Positions 43,873 to 52,944 are shown, counted from the stretch's first letter. The stretch: 64,000 nucleotides of DNA from AP-15 sp963814865 (GCA_963814865.1 CAWFEN010000014.1:682001-746000), one strand, 5' to 3'. The notes: a model not told the origin generated them from the letters alone. Made by a program: numbers and translations.

Positions 43873-44949
43873 ATGGCGCTCGTTCGGCATCCACTGCACG
43901 CCGCCGTCCTCGCCCCCCTGCTGCTCGGCACGGCGCTGGTCAGCCCGGCGGCGCTTGCGCAACAGCGCGTCGGCGTCAACGGCGCGGTCAACCCCAACGC
44001 CACCGGTATCCCGCCCGGCGGCATATCGCGCGAGCTGCTGATCGGCCAGGACGTCGTCTTCAACGAGCGCCTCGCCACGTCGACGGACGGCCAGACGCAG
44101 ATCCTGTTTGTCGACGAGTCGTCAATGACCGTCGGACCGAACTCGAACATGGTCATCAACTCCTTCGTCTACAACCCGAATACCGGGGCCGGCGGAATGG
44201 CGGCGAGCCTGACGCGCGGCGTGTTCCGCTTTGTCGGCGGCAAGCTCACCAAAGGGGACAATACGGTCACGATGCGCACGCCGGACGCGACGATCGGGAT
44301 CCGCGGCGGCGTGGTTTTGGTGGATCTCGCCTGCCGGCCCAATCTGCCGCAGGCGCGCTCGAACGTCTGCCCCGACCCGCAGCTCAACGTGATCTTCGTC
44401 TATGGCAAGAACGTTACCGTCACGGGGCTGAATGGGGTCAGTCAAGTCATCACGCGGCCCGGCTTCGAGGTTACCGTGGCCGGGCGCGGGGCGTCACCGT
44501 CGGCGCCGGGCCCGGCGCCAGCGGGTGCGGCGGCGGCCCTGCTTGCCCAGCTCGACGGGCGCCCCGGCGGCAATGGCGGTGCGAGCACGGTCCCGACCGA
44601 GGCCATGGTCGCCAACAGCGGCATCGCCAATGTGATTTCCAGCAATGTCGCGGCCAGCATCCGGGCCTCCAGTCAAACCCAGCCGCCGGCTACCCAGCCG
44701 GCCCAGGTGAGCAATACGGTTCAGCAAAGCGCGACAAACATCCAAGCCGCCGCAAACCAGGGTTTGGCGGCAAATCAGGGTATGGTCGCTGCCTCGCCTC
44801 CACCGCCCTCGCCGCCACCGCCCTCGCCGCCACCGCTCCACCGCCGCCGCCTCCCGCCCCGCCGCCGCTCCCGCCTCCGCCTCCGCCTCCGCCGCCTCCG
44901 CCGCCGCCTCCTCCGCCGCCGCCTCCACCGCCGCCGCCGCCAGTCGTGA
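43873..44949 (+). CDS. FecR-domain secreted protein, N-terminal part (frame broken in proline tract)
   Basis: A signal peptide (LLLGTALVSPAALAQQ) and a FecR domain (about residues 45-145: ISRELLIGQDVVFNE, LFVDESSMTVGPNS, RTPDATIGIRGGV), then an Ala/Gln/Asn-rich linker and a polyproline tract. After PPPPSPPPPSPPP the frame goes to an Arg-rich reading, but one base more in the tract gives uninterrupted proline that runs into the next frame at 44946. So this is the first part of one protein of about 970 residues, cut by a missing base near 44838-44850 or by real phase variation. No lipobox, so the product would be secreted rather than anchored. Confidence 0.78.
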   Translation: MALVRHPLHAAVLAPLLLGTALVSPAALAQQRVGVNGAVNPNATGIPPGGISRELLIGQDVVFNERLATSTDGQTQILFVDESSMTVGPNSNMVINSFVYNPNTGAGGMAASLTRGVFRFVGGKLTKGDNTVTMRTPDATIGIRGGVVLVDLACRPNLPQARSNVCPDPQLNVIFVYGKNVTVTGLNGVSQVITRPGFEVTVAGRGASPSAPGPAPAGAAAALLAQLDGRPGGNGGASTVPTEAMVANSGIANVISSNVAASIRASSQTQPPATQPAQVSNTVQQSATNIQAAANQGLAANQGMVAASPPPPSPPPPSPPPLHRRRLPPRRRSRLRLRLRRLRRRLLRRRLHRRRRQS

Positions 44950-46784
44950 TCGCCTATGCCGGCATGTTCAAAAGCACGAACGGCAACGGCACGGCACAGG
45001 GCTTTGTCGAGCAGAACGCCACGGCACGCGTTCCCTACGACGACGGGACATTGGTCAACGGCATCTTGAGCAGCCCGCTCGGCGGCGTCGGCCAGCTGAC
45101 GATCCCGCTGGTTCCAGGCATGTCGAGCTTTGGCCCGAGCGGGACGGCAAGTCCGCTCGGCCCGGTCAGCGGCACCAGCTATATGTCCGCCGACGGAACC
45201 TTCTTCTATGCCGATCTCACTCCGGCCAACGCGCCGGCACAGCGCGAATTCATCTCCGGCGGGATGCCGGTTAAGGCGAGCTTCCTGGCGCCGACCGGCA
45301 GCACCCGGATCTTCGCCTTTCAGATCCAGCCGGATGCCGCGCTGCAGCAGAACATCCCGTTCATCCGCGGCAATGTCGGCGGCAGCCTGGCGAACGCAAC
45401 GGTATCGCCGCTCTATCTTGTCGCCCCGGCGACGACCGCGATCGGCGACGCGACGACCGTGAGCGCCGCCCGGGTGCTGCAATCCAGCCTCGCCATCGAT
45501 GGGCAGGGAGCCGATCAGCAATCGGTCCTGGTCATGGGGATCGGAACCGTCGATGCGCTGCAGAGCAGCGGCGCGCCGGTCATCAGCGGCGTGCTGCGCG
45601 GCACCTCCCAGCTGTCGGCCGCGGCGCCACCCATTCGCATCGGCTCCAGCCTGACCTCGGTCGTCGACGGCAACGGCAACAGCCTCTACGGTGCGAACTC
45701 GATCTCGGGCTTCGTCCTGGACCAGACGGAGTACGCCAGCAGCGCTACGGGCAGCGGCGTGCTGACAAATCCGGTAATCCCGTCGACGGCAGACGAGATA
45801 CCGCTGTCGGGGCCAGCGACCAGCTACGGCTTCAACCAGCCGGCGACGCCGACAAGCGCTGGCGGCGTCGGCGCCAATCGTAGATCGCTGAACCTCAGCG
45901 GCTATTTCGGCGGGATCATGAACACGACGGCGCAGGCGCTGCCGTACCAGATCACTGGCACGACGACGCTCAGCACGGATGCCGCCACCAACCGCATCGC
46001 CGCAACCCTTACCAGCGGCCCCCTGAACCCGTCCGAGACCGGCGGCGTCAGCAATATCCAGATGCAGTTCGGCGGACTGTCGGGCGATGCCGGCGGGCGC
46101 GAGGCTTTTATCGGCAACAACGTCTTCGGCGTGGCCGAGAGCCAAACCACGCCGCAGCAGATCAACGGTAACCCGCTGGTCGTTGACGGCGATTTCGCCC
46201 AGGCCGGAAAACTCTATCTGCTGAGCTCGGGAGCCGCGCCGCCGCCCAATTCACTGCTGCCGGACGGCGCGGCTTATTGCCAATGCCAGTATCTGAAATG
46301 GGGCTATTGGGGCGGCGACCTCTTGACCGGGAATTCGACCAACGACAACATTTCCCGGATCGATCGCGGCAACATCAATTTCTGGGCGGCGGGACCGCCC
46401 ACCCCGATCGGCCAGATCAACAGTCTCGTCACGATGGGCGCCACGGCGAGTTATTCGGGCCACCTGATCGGCTCCGTCTTCAACAGCGGCGAGCAGTACA
46501 TCGCGGCGGGGGGGTTGAACGCCAGCTATAATTTCGGCACCGGATTTGGACGATTTACCGTCAACAACTACGACCATTTGAGCTTTGTCGCCACGGGGAC
46601 TTCCACGCTCACCAATGGACAATACAGCTTCACCTTGAATAATCCCTCGGGTCTGCCGCTGACCGGGACGGTCAAAGGCGGCTTTTTCGGCCCGGCGGCG
46701 GCGGAAACCGGCGGCAGCTTCGCCTTCAGAGCGGGCCGCAGCTACTTCACGTCAGGGATCTTCGCGGCGGCCAAGATACCTTGA
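44946..46784 (+). CDS. FecR-domain protein, C-terminal part with TbpB-like barrel
   Basis: This 612-residue frame continues the FecR protein after the polyproline tract. It is a long Gly/Ser/Thr-rich, beta-strand-rich region with no membrane helix. The end, VKGGFFGPAAAETGGSFAF, matches the G-x-F-x-GP-x-A-x-E-x-GG motif of TbpB, HpuA and hemophilin type beta-barrel domains, which are cargo of Slam/type XI secretion. Translation would not start here independently: the GTG at 44946 has only proline codons before it. Its partner translocator is the gene at 42414. Binding target is unknown. Confidence 0.75.
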   Translation: MIAYAGMFKSTNGNGTAQGFVEQNATARVPYDDGTLVNGILSSPLGGVGQLTIPLVPGMSSFGPSGTASPLGPVSGTSYMSADGTFFYADLTPANAPAQREFISGGMPVKASFLAPTGSTRIFAFQIQPDAALQQNIPFIRGNVGGSLANATVSPLYLVAPATTAIGDATTVSAARVLQSSLAIDGQGADQQSVLVMGIGTVDALQSSGAPVISGVLRGTSQLSAAAPPIRIGSSLTSVVDGNGNSLYGANSISGFVLDQTEYASSATGSGVLTNPVIPSTADEIPLSGPATSYGFNQPATPTSAGGVGANRRSLNLSGYFGGIMNTTAQALPYQITGTTTLSTDAATNRIAATLTSGPLNPSETGGVSNIQMQFGGLSGDAGGREAFIGNNVFGVAESQTTPQQINGNPLVVDGDFAQAGKLYLLSSGAAPPPNSLLPDGAAYCQCQYLKWGYWGGDLLTGNSTNDNISRIDRGNINFWAAGPPTPIGQINSLVTMGATASYSGHLIGSVFNSGEQYIAAGGLNASYNFGTGFGRFTVNNYDHLSFVATGTSTLTNGQYSFTLNNPSGLPLTGTVKGGFFGPAAAETGGSFAFRAGRSYFTSGIFAAAKIP

Positions 46785-46846
46785 CTGGCGCCACCACATC
46801 CGCCTAGGCGCGCGGCGATGGCGCTCCCCGGCGAAGGACCTCTGTC

Positions 46847-47581
46847 ATGCGCCTGATCTGCTACCCGACCTCGGGGGAACCGCCAAGGATTGTCCCCGCG
46901 CCGGTCGAGCGCGCCTGGATGGACCAGACCGACCAGGGCTTCGCCTATCGCTGCCTGCCGCTGAACATTGCCAACGCGCATGGCTGGCTGCTGTTGAACA
47001 CGCTTCCCTTCGTCGCTCAATGGGATGGCGGCCGGGGTCTTGGCGCGATCGGCCTCTACGCGGCGGGTGCGGGCGCGCCGCTGCTCGCTTCGAGCCATTT
47101 CGGGTTTGGCGTCCTGACTTTCAACGTCAACGCCTTGTTTCGGACGGAGCCTGGCTACGATTTGATGGTGACCGGCCCGCTGAATCAGCCCAAGGACGGG
47201 CTCCAGCCGCTGACCGGAGTGGTCGAGACCGATTGGGCGCCCTTCACCTTCACGATGAATTGGAAATTCACCCGTAAGCTGACCCCGATATCGTTCGAGC
47301 GCGACGAGCCGTTCTGCATGATATTCCCGCTGCAGCGCGGCCTTGTCGACCAGATCGAGCCGGAATTTCGGGCATTGGAGACCGATGGCGAGGTGCGCGA
47401 GGCTTATCTCGCTTGGGCGGATCGCCGGCGAGACTTCAATGAACAGCTCGGTTTGCCAGGCTCGGAGGCGCAGGCACAGAAATGGCAGAAGGATTATTTC
47501 AGAGGCACGGCATCGTTCGGGAAGGCGCCGCCCGATCACCGTACCAAGCTCAGGCTCGCGGAGTTCAAGCCGCTACGGTAA
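46847..47581 (+). CDS. DUF6065 family protein
   Basis: A 244-residue soluble protein I recognise as DUF6065-like: RIVPAPVERAWMDQT, NAHGWLLLNTLPF, GPLNQPKDGLQPLTGVVETDW and SFERDEPFCMIFPL. The C-terminus includes a Trp/Lys patch (KWQKDYFRG). Function is unknown; relatives are often seen near oxygenase or peptide-modifying genes, and here a 2OG oxygenase gene converges on it 98 bases away. No signal peptide. Confidence 0.7.
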   Translation: MRLICYPTSGEPPRIVPAPVERAWMDQTDQGFAYRCLPLNIANAHGWLLLNTLPFVAQWDGGRGLGAIGLYAAGAGAPLLASSHFGFGVLTFNVNALFRTEPGYDLMVTGPLNQPKDGLQPLTGVVETDWAPFTFTMNWKFTRKLTPISFERDEPFCMIFPLQRGLVDQIEPEFRALETDGEVREAYLAWADRRRDFNEQLGLPGSEAQAQKWQKDYFRGTASFGKAPPDHRTKLRLAEFKPLR

Positions 47582-47679
47582 GTCGCTCCGCGCCGCCGCG
47601 CCATGACGGCAGGCCCGGCGCGAGGTGGCCATTGTAAATGTCCTGGGGATCACTCCGCGCAGCCGCGCGACGGCGGCAG

Positions 47680-48645
47680 TCATCCCGGGCCGGGCAACGG
47701 CGTTCCAAAGGCAAGTGGCTGGGTTACCGTCGTGTTGCCGGAAGCCAGCGGAAATTTCAGCCTCCCGAACTCGCCGACGAGATCCGCACGCAATGGCTCC
47801 CATTCGATATGTCCGGGGTCGGTATGCGCCACTCGGTCAACGAGGATGTCGCAGGTCTCGACCGAGCCGGTCGGGTTGATGACGAAACGCAGCGCCATCG
47901 GACCGTGGTAGAGCGCGATGCGGGCGGCATTCCGCGCGGCAAAGTCGCGGAGCAGCCGGCTCACCGCCTCTTCTACCACCGCGCCGGACAGGGCGCCGGC
48001 GACGATCGTGCCGGTTTCACTCACGTGGCCATGCAGCACGAACCGTCCTTCGAGCGGGTCCATCGACCCTTCAACGAGCGCGACGGCGTGAGGCAGCCGA
48101 TCATCAAATGCGACAAGCCGATTGAATTTGGGCTCGATGCTTTCGTAAAAGCTTCGACCCGCCGACGCCTCGGCCAGTTTGCCGCGAAAGGGATCGCCTT
48201 CGCGAAAGATCAGCGTCTCGCCACCGATTGTGCGACGCTGATCGCGGGTCAGCGAATAGACGAAGCCGAAGCGCCCGTTCGCCGCATCATTGTGCAGGTT
48301 TTGCCGGCATCCGCCCACATAGAGGCTAAGATAGGGCCAGGTTACATTGCCCAGGCCCAAAGTTGCGATCGACCAAGATTGCAGCCCGCTCACAAAGCTT
48401 TGGACGCGATCGCGCCGGATCACCTTTTCCGGACTGGTCTGCAAATAAGCGTGGAGTTCCGGGACAAACCAGTAATTCCACACCTGATGGGTATCGGCGC
48501 GCTGCTTGCCCGGCTCGGCAAAATGGGCCTCGATGTCCTGCCGCATCGCTATGGCGAGCTCGTGCGGCAGGAAACCGTCGGCGACCAAAATCGGCGCGTG
48601 TATTGGCGCGCCCGAGTGACCGGAAACCTGCAAGCTTCCATACAT
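47680..48645 (-). CDS. 2OG-Fe(II) dioxygenase-like protein
   Basis: A 321-residue protein with the iron-binding facial triad of 2-oxoglutarate dioxygenases: His-x-Asp in NLHNDAANGRFGFVYSLT and the distal His in FDDRLPHAVALV, with a cosubstrate Arg in GRFVLHGHVSE. The C-terminal 100 residues (FVINPTGSVETCDILVDR) form a second small domain with unclear role. ATG at 48645 follows GGAGGT. Substrate unknown. Confidence 0.78.
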   Translation of the reverse strand: MYGSLQVSGHSGAPIHAPILVADGFLPHELAIAMRQDIEAHFAEPGKQRADTHQVWNYWFVPELHAYLQTSPEKVIRRDRVQSFVSGLQSWSIATLGLGNVTWPYLSLYVGGCRQNLHNDAANGRFGFVYSLTRDQRRTIGGETLIFREGDPFRGKLAEASAGRSFYESIEPKFNRLVAFDDRLPHAVALVEGSMDPLEGRFVLHGHVSETGTIVAGALSGAVVEEAVSRLLRDFAARNAARIALYHGPMALRFVINPTGSVETCDILVDRVAHTDPGHIEWEPLRADLVGEFGRLKFPLASGNTTVTQPLAFGTPLPGPG

Positions 48646-48858
48646 ACCCCACCTCCGATCGCAACGGTCCCTCGCGGCGGAATGTCCCACCGCAGCGGCC
48701 GGCAGTCGACCGAGCAGCCGCGCGCGCGATGTCGGACATCGCGGCGGCTCACATGAGAAACGGCCGGCATCTCCGCGATCGCAGGCGGAGTTGATCGTGT
48801 CCAACGCCCCGCAGTCGTCGCGCAAGGCATCGTTCGTTTCGTCTGATCGAGCAAGCAC

Positions 48859-48898
48859 GAAAAAGGAACAGACCCGCCGGCCGGGCCGACGGGTCTGT
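48859..48898 (-). terminator. Intrinsic terminator of the small secreted protein gene at 48946
   Basis: On the minus strand, ACAGACCCG (48890-48898) pairs perfectly with CGGGTCTGT (48868-48876) across a GC-rich loop that can also pair, followed by TTCC and five T (48860-48864). It lies 48 bases after the stop of the gene ending at 48946. Confidence 0.72.
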
Positions 48899-48945
48899 CG
48901 CGGAACGTAATGTCCGGCGGGTCGTCGAACCGGTGCCGGGATCGG

Positions 48946-49323
48946 TCAGTTCGGCTTCGGGCCGAAGCCAGGCGTGGTATAAGGATGCTGGGCAGGCTGC
49001 GCGTCCCACGCCGACGCCTGATACGGCACATCCTTCCCCGAAGAGTGCGAACCCGGCTGCGGGCCGATCGAAGTCGAATAGGGATGGTCGGCGCGGTTTG
49101 CCGCATAATCCGCCGGCGGCTGATAGTGTTCGTTTGGAATAGATACGTTGCCGCCCGGGTTCGGCGAAATCGTCTGCGTGGACGAATAAGGCTGGGTCAC
49201 CGCGCCGGGTGCCGGCGCGCCGCCACCCGGCGGCAAGGACGATACCGATTGCGCCTGTGCCGCCAACGCGACCCCCGTCAGGAGCCCGACACCGAGGATC
49301 GTCGATTTGAGCAAGCTTGTCAT
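48946..49323 (-). CDS. Small secreted protein, paralogue 1
   Basis: A 125-residue protein with a signal peptide (about residues 1-24, VALAAQAQ). The mature part is low-complexity, rich in Pro, Gln, Gly and Tyr, with the block HYQPPADYAANRADHPYSTS near residue 65. The block recurs unchanged in the paralogue at 50674. I do not recognise a family and see no cysteine. It is divergent from the LysR gene across 90 bases, a layout in which the LysR protein often controls the neighbour. A terminator follows. Confidence 0.75.
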   Translation of the reverse strand: MTSLLKSTILGVGLLTGVALAAQAQSVSSLPPGGGAPAPGAVTQPYSSTQTISPNPGGNVSIPNEHYQPPADYAANRADHPYSTSIGPQPGSHSSGKDVPYQASAWDAQPAQHPYTTPGFGPKPN

Positions 49324-49413
49324 CTCGTTATCTCCCGCCTATCGAAAGCAATCGCAATGGTCAATCTGGCTCGTATCCTAGCTGATGCAAAATGATAATA
49401 TCGCATCGCAACC

Positions 49414-50385
49414 ATGAATACCCTTCATTTTGGTGCGATTGACCTGAACCTGCTGCGAGTCTTCGATGCCCTCGTCGAGGAACGCAGCGTCACCCGCGCC
49501 GGGGAACGGCTCGGGCTCAGCCAATCAGCGATCAGCCACGCGCTGAACCGGCTGCGCTACGTGCTGGCCGACGAATTGTTCGTGCGCGGCCCGGACGGCA
49601 TGCAGCCGACGCCGCGCGCGACCGAGATCGCGCCGCGTTTGCGCCAAGGCCTGCTGCAGCTCCAACTCGCGCTCGCCCCGGCCGAGTTCGATCCCAAACT
49701 GACGACGCGCCGCTTTACCATCGTGTGCGGCGAATATGTCGGCACGGTACTGGTTCCCGGCCTCGTTGCCCGACTGAGGGCGGCCGCGCCGAACGCCGAA
49801 TTCAGGATCCGGTCAAGCAACATGGGCGTCGCCGATACGCTTCTCGCCGGGCGCGCCGATTTGGCGATCGGAAGCTTCAGGCGGGTTCCGGAATGGTTTG
49901 CCTGCGAGTCCCTATTCCGCGAGACGCGCGTGTGGGTGCTCGGTGCTGATCATCCTGTCGCCTGGCAGGAGCTGACTCTCGAACGCCTGGCCGGGCTCTG
50001 TCATCTGATCGTCTCCGGCACCGGCGAGGATGAGAACGCCGTCGACGGTTATGTCGTCGATCACGGGCTCGAACGCCTCGTCACCCGAAGCGAGGTGGGA
50101 TTGCTGCAAGGCGCCCTGGCGGCGCATGGGCTGAGCCGCGCCGTCGGTCTGACGACGCCCCACTTTCTCGCAGCCCTCGCAGTCGTCAGCCATTCGGACG
50201 TGGCGGCACTGCTCCCGCGCCGGCTCGCGGCAACCTTCGCCGGCTCATATCGCCTCCAGCTATTCGAGCCGCCCTACCCATCGCCGCCCTTCGAGGTCAT
50301 GAGCTTGTGGCACCGGGAGCACGGCGCCGAGCCCGCCATCAGCTGGCTGCGCGCCGTCGTGCGCGAGGTCGCGGCCGGACTTTGA
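49414..50385 (+). CDS. LysR-family transcriptional regulator
   Basis: A 323-residue LysR regulator. The N-terminal winged helix-turn-helix reads LLRVFDALVEERSVTRAGE then LGLSQSAISHALNRLR; the rest is the periplasmic-binding-like effector domain. Its ATG lies 90 bases from the divergent paralogue 1 gene. It probably regulates one or both flanking secreted protein genes; the target is inference from position. Confidence 0.93.
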   Translation: MNTLHFGAIDLNLLRVFDALVEERSVTRAGERLGLSQSAISHALNRLRYVLADELFVRGPDGMQPTPRATEIAPRLRQGLLQLQLALAPAEFDPKLTTRRFTIVCGEYVGTVLVPGLVARLRAAAPNAEFRIRSSNMGVADTLLAGRADLAIGSFRRVPEWFACESLFRETRVWVLGADHPVAWQELTLERLAGLCHLIVSGTGEDENAVDGYVVDHGLERLVTRSEVGLLQGALAAHGLSRAVGLTTPHFLAALAVVSHSDVAALLPRRLAATFAGSYRLQLFEPPYPSPPFEVMSLWHREHGAEPAISWLRAVVREVAAGL

Positions 50386-50524
50386 ACCCGCTGTTCATGC
50401 GGGGTTCTTGTCCCGGCCGCGCCGGATTGATCATTCCGCATCAGCGCCCGAGTTCCGGGTGCGGTCCCTCGGCAGCAATCGCCTAGTGGTACCAACCTGA
50501 CAAATGACTCCCATACTTCCGGAC

Positions 50525-50630
50525 CGTCGCCCCCGCGCAGGCGGGGGTCCAGGGCAAGCGCCCGGCGCCTGCCGCCCCCTGTTCAAGCCAGGGGCAGGCT
50601 CTGGGTTCCCGCTTTCGCGGGAATGACGAA
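50525..50630. repeat. Dispersed palindromic intergenic repeat
   Basis: Three adjacent hairpins lie in this 106-base stretch: CCCCCGC/GCGGGGG (50530-50536 with 50541-50547), CCCCTG/CAGGGG (50576-50581 with 50589-50594) and TTCCCGC/GCGGGAA (50606-50612 with 50617-50623). The last one is followed by TGACGA, a form common in repeats scattered through proteobacterial genomes. It lies between LysR and paralogue 2, both ending here, a usual home for such elements. Confidence 0.6.
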
Positions 50631-50673
50631 GAGGAAAGCAGACGGGTGCCAAGCGTTAGAACCGCTCCACTAG

Positions 50674-51051
50674 CTAGTTCAGCGCCGGCCCGATTTTGCT
50701 GGTGTAGGGGTGCAAATTGACATTCGAGTCCCATCCGGGCGGCTTCTCGTAATGCGTATCCCTCCCCGACCACTGCGCTCCGGGAGCGGGGCCGATCGAA
50801 GTCGAATACGGATGGTCGGCACGGTTTGCCGCATAATCCGCCGGCGGTTGGTAGTGCTGCTCTTTGAAGACCTCCGAACCACCTGGCTTCGGATAGAAGC
50901 TCTGGGTGGATGAGTATGCCGGCGGCTGGGTCGCCTGAACCGGCATGCCGCCCTCCGGCGGCAGCGCCGATACCGACTGCGCCTGCGCCGCTCCTGCCAC
51001 CCCTGCCAACAGCCCCAGGCTCAACAGGGCCCCATTCAGCAAATTCGCCAT
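50674..51051 (-). CDS. Small secreted protein, paralogue 2
   Basis: A 125-residue protein with signal peptide (about 1-24, VAGAAQAQ) and the same plan as the gene at 48946: QSVSALPPEGG, YSSTQSFYPKPGG, the block HYQPPADYAANRADHPYSTS and SIGPAPG. The tail differs (WDSNVNLHPYTSKIGP). Recent duplication followed by divergence is likely. Function unknown. Confidence 0.75.
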   Translation of the reverse strand: MANLLNGALLSLGLLAGVAGAAQAQSVSALPPEGGMPVQATQPPAYSSTQSFYPKPGGSEVFKEQHYQPPADYAANRADHPYSTSIGPAPGAQWSGRDTHYEKPPGWDSNVNLHPYTSKIGPALN

Positions 51052-51235
51052 TGTGCATCTCCGTCTCGATTTGGATTTGCCATTCTACGAGCGAGCCGCG
51101 TACCGGTCTATTGATAATTGTGCATTGCGATAATGCAGAGGGTGCATTCCTTTATCCACTTTCTCCCGATCGTGGTTATCGACCGGCTGCGTCGGGAGAA
51201 GCCTGGCCGTCTAGATCGATCAGGCGGCCCGCGCA

Positions 51236-51269
51236 TAAAAAAACACCCGCCGGCAACGCCGGCGGGTGT
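51236..51269 (-). terminator. Intrinsic terminator of the DcaP porin gene
   Basis: A perfect 12-bp stem (51258-51269 with 51243-51254, loop of 3) is followed on the minus strand by seven T (51237-51243). It lies 23 bases past the porin stop, one of the cleanest terminators in the window. Confidence 0.9.
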
Positions 51270-51291
51270 CGAGGCTGAATGTCGTTCTTCG

Positions 51292-52944
51292 TTAAAAGGC
51301 GACGCGCCACTTGGCGATGAGCACATTCTCGGTGCCGGTCGCGTTCGAGACCACGACCCGCTTGCCATACATGTACTCGACGCCGGTGGTGATGAACGAG
51401 ACCGGGTTCCACACCAGGTTGACGAAGCCGTTCCACATCACCTTGTTCGCCGAGTTGGACTCGGACGGCCCGATCAGCTGCGAGTTGATGTATTGCTGGG
51501 ATTCGCCGATCGCGATCGTCGACCGCAAATTCGGCGTCCACCAGTGCTGGTAGCCTCCTTGCGTGCTGAACCCGGAGATCGGCTTGAAGATGATGTTCGA
51601 CGCGGCGAACCCGTTCTGGCAGGTCGGCGTCGGCGTCGCGCATTTGGTGGTGACGCTGAAGTTGCTGCCGAGCTGGAACAGCGTGCTTTCGCCGCCGCTC
51701 AGGTAGTTGCCGATGCCGGTGCCGGCGATGAAGCTGAACAGGAAGTCGTCCTTGGCCCAGCCGAACCAGCCGGGATGCACGTCGCCGGCGAAATGCCCGC
51801 CATAGCCGATGAAATGCTGGCTGATGAAGGCGCCGTCATCGACATCGGGGAAGGTCAGCACGCCGGCCAGATCGACATGCCCCCAGGGCTGCGACCAGTA
51901 ATTGGCGACGGTCAGGCTGGGCGCGGTATTCTTGGCCGGGTTGGCCTGCCCGGTCCCCGCCCCGGTGCACGGCATGCCGTTGCAGGTCGCGCCGATCACC
52001 CCGGCCGGCGGGGTGGTCGTGGTCGCTACCCCGGCAGTCGGAGTGTCCGAACCGACAGTGCCGCCCGGCAATACGAGCTCGGTGTACGGGATTTCCGCCG
52101 AGAACGAGAAGGCGCTGCCATACGGACCGGCCAGGGTGTAGCGCACCTGCGGGATGCGCATGCCGCCGGTCGAGCCTTCGGTACCGCCGAATTCCATCGA
52201 TTCGGTGTCGGCGTCGGCGTCGGAGAAGTTCGAGATCGCCTGGCCGGCGAGGAACCCGCCCAGCGTGCCGTAGGCGAAGCGCAGCCGCGGCAGGATGCTG
52301 GAGCCGCCGCCCTGCGCCAGGCTTTGGCAGGTGTAGCTGCCGCCGGCGCTGCAGCCGGACCAGTCGAACTCGAAAAACGTCCGCGACTCGCCCCAGGCCG
52401 TCGGGGTGCGGGTCTCGACGTTGAGCCTCGACTGCTGCGGGCTGGCCTCGAAGACGCCATTGCCCTTCGACACGTTGACCGATTGCGGGATGATGCCGCC
52501 GGGGGCGCCGGGGACGAAGGCTTCGCCGACCGGGATCGAATGCAGATTGCCGTTCTGGCCGGAGTTGGTGCCTTCGTTGCTGCCCGGGACGGCGCCGCCG
52601 CCGGTCAGAAAGTCGAGCGCGGTGATGTCGACAAAGCCGCCGACGCGGATCGAGGTGTCGGTGCCCGGGATCAGGAAGGAGCGCGGGAAGCTGCCGCCGG
52701 CCATCGCCTGGCCCGGCACCGGCGCAGCGCCGTAAGCCGAGCCGGGACCGCCGCCTGATACGCCGCCTGGTGCCGGCGGCTGGGCCTGGGCCAGCTGGTC
52801 GACCCGCTGCTGCAGGAGCTGCTGATTGGCCTGCAGATCCGACAGCTCGTCGGCGCGTGCCCCGGGAAGGCCCGCCAGCAACGCGATCGCGGCGGCCACC
52901 CCGCCGATCGCCGCCAGCCCGCCGATATTCCGCTTTCTGGTCAT
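51292..52944 (-). CDS. DcaP-like outer-membrane porin
   Basis: A 550-residue outer-membrane protein. A signal peptide (about 1-32, ending GARA) is followed by a short coiled coil (SDLQANQQLLQQRVDQLAQA), a linker, and a long run of beta strands (SFLIPGTDTSIRVGGFVDI, RLNVETRTPTAWGES, GTLGGFLAGQAISNF), ending in Phe (KWRVAF). This is the DcaP family (PF19577) of trimeric porins that take up anionic small molecules. ATG at 52944 follows GGGGGGAG. A terminator follows. Confidence 0.85.
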   Translation of the reverse strand: MTRKRNIGGLAAIGGVAAAIALLAGLPGARADELSDLQANQQLLQQRVDQLAQAQPPAPGGVSGGGPGSAYGAAPVPGQAMAGGSFPRSFLIPGTDTSIRVGGFVDITALDFLTGGGAVPGSNEGTNSGQNGNLHSIPVGEAFVPGAPGGIIPQSVNVSKGNGVFEASPQQSRLNVETRTPTAWGESRTFFEFDWSGCSAGGSYTCQSLAQGGGSSILPRLRFAYGTLGGFLAGQAISNFSDADADTESMEFGGTEGSTGGMRIPQVRYTLAGPYGSAFSFSAEIPYTELVLPGGTVGSDTPTAGVATTTTPPAGVIGATCNGMPCTGAGTGQANPAKNTAPSLTVANYWSQPWGHVDLAGVLTFPDVDDGAFISQHFIGYGGHFAGDVHPGWFGWAKDDFLFSFIAGTGIGNYLSGGESTLFQLGSNFSVTTKCATPTPTCQNGFAASNIIFKPISGFSTQGGYQHWWTPNLRSTIAIGESQQYINSQLIGPSESNSANKVMWNGFVNLVWNPVSFITTGVEYMYGKRVVVSNATGTENVLIAKWRVAF

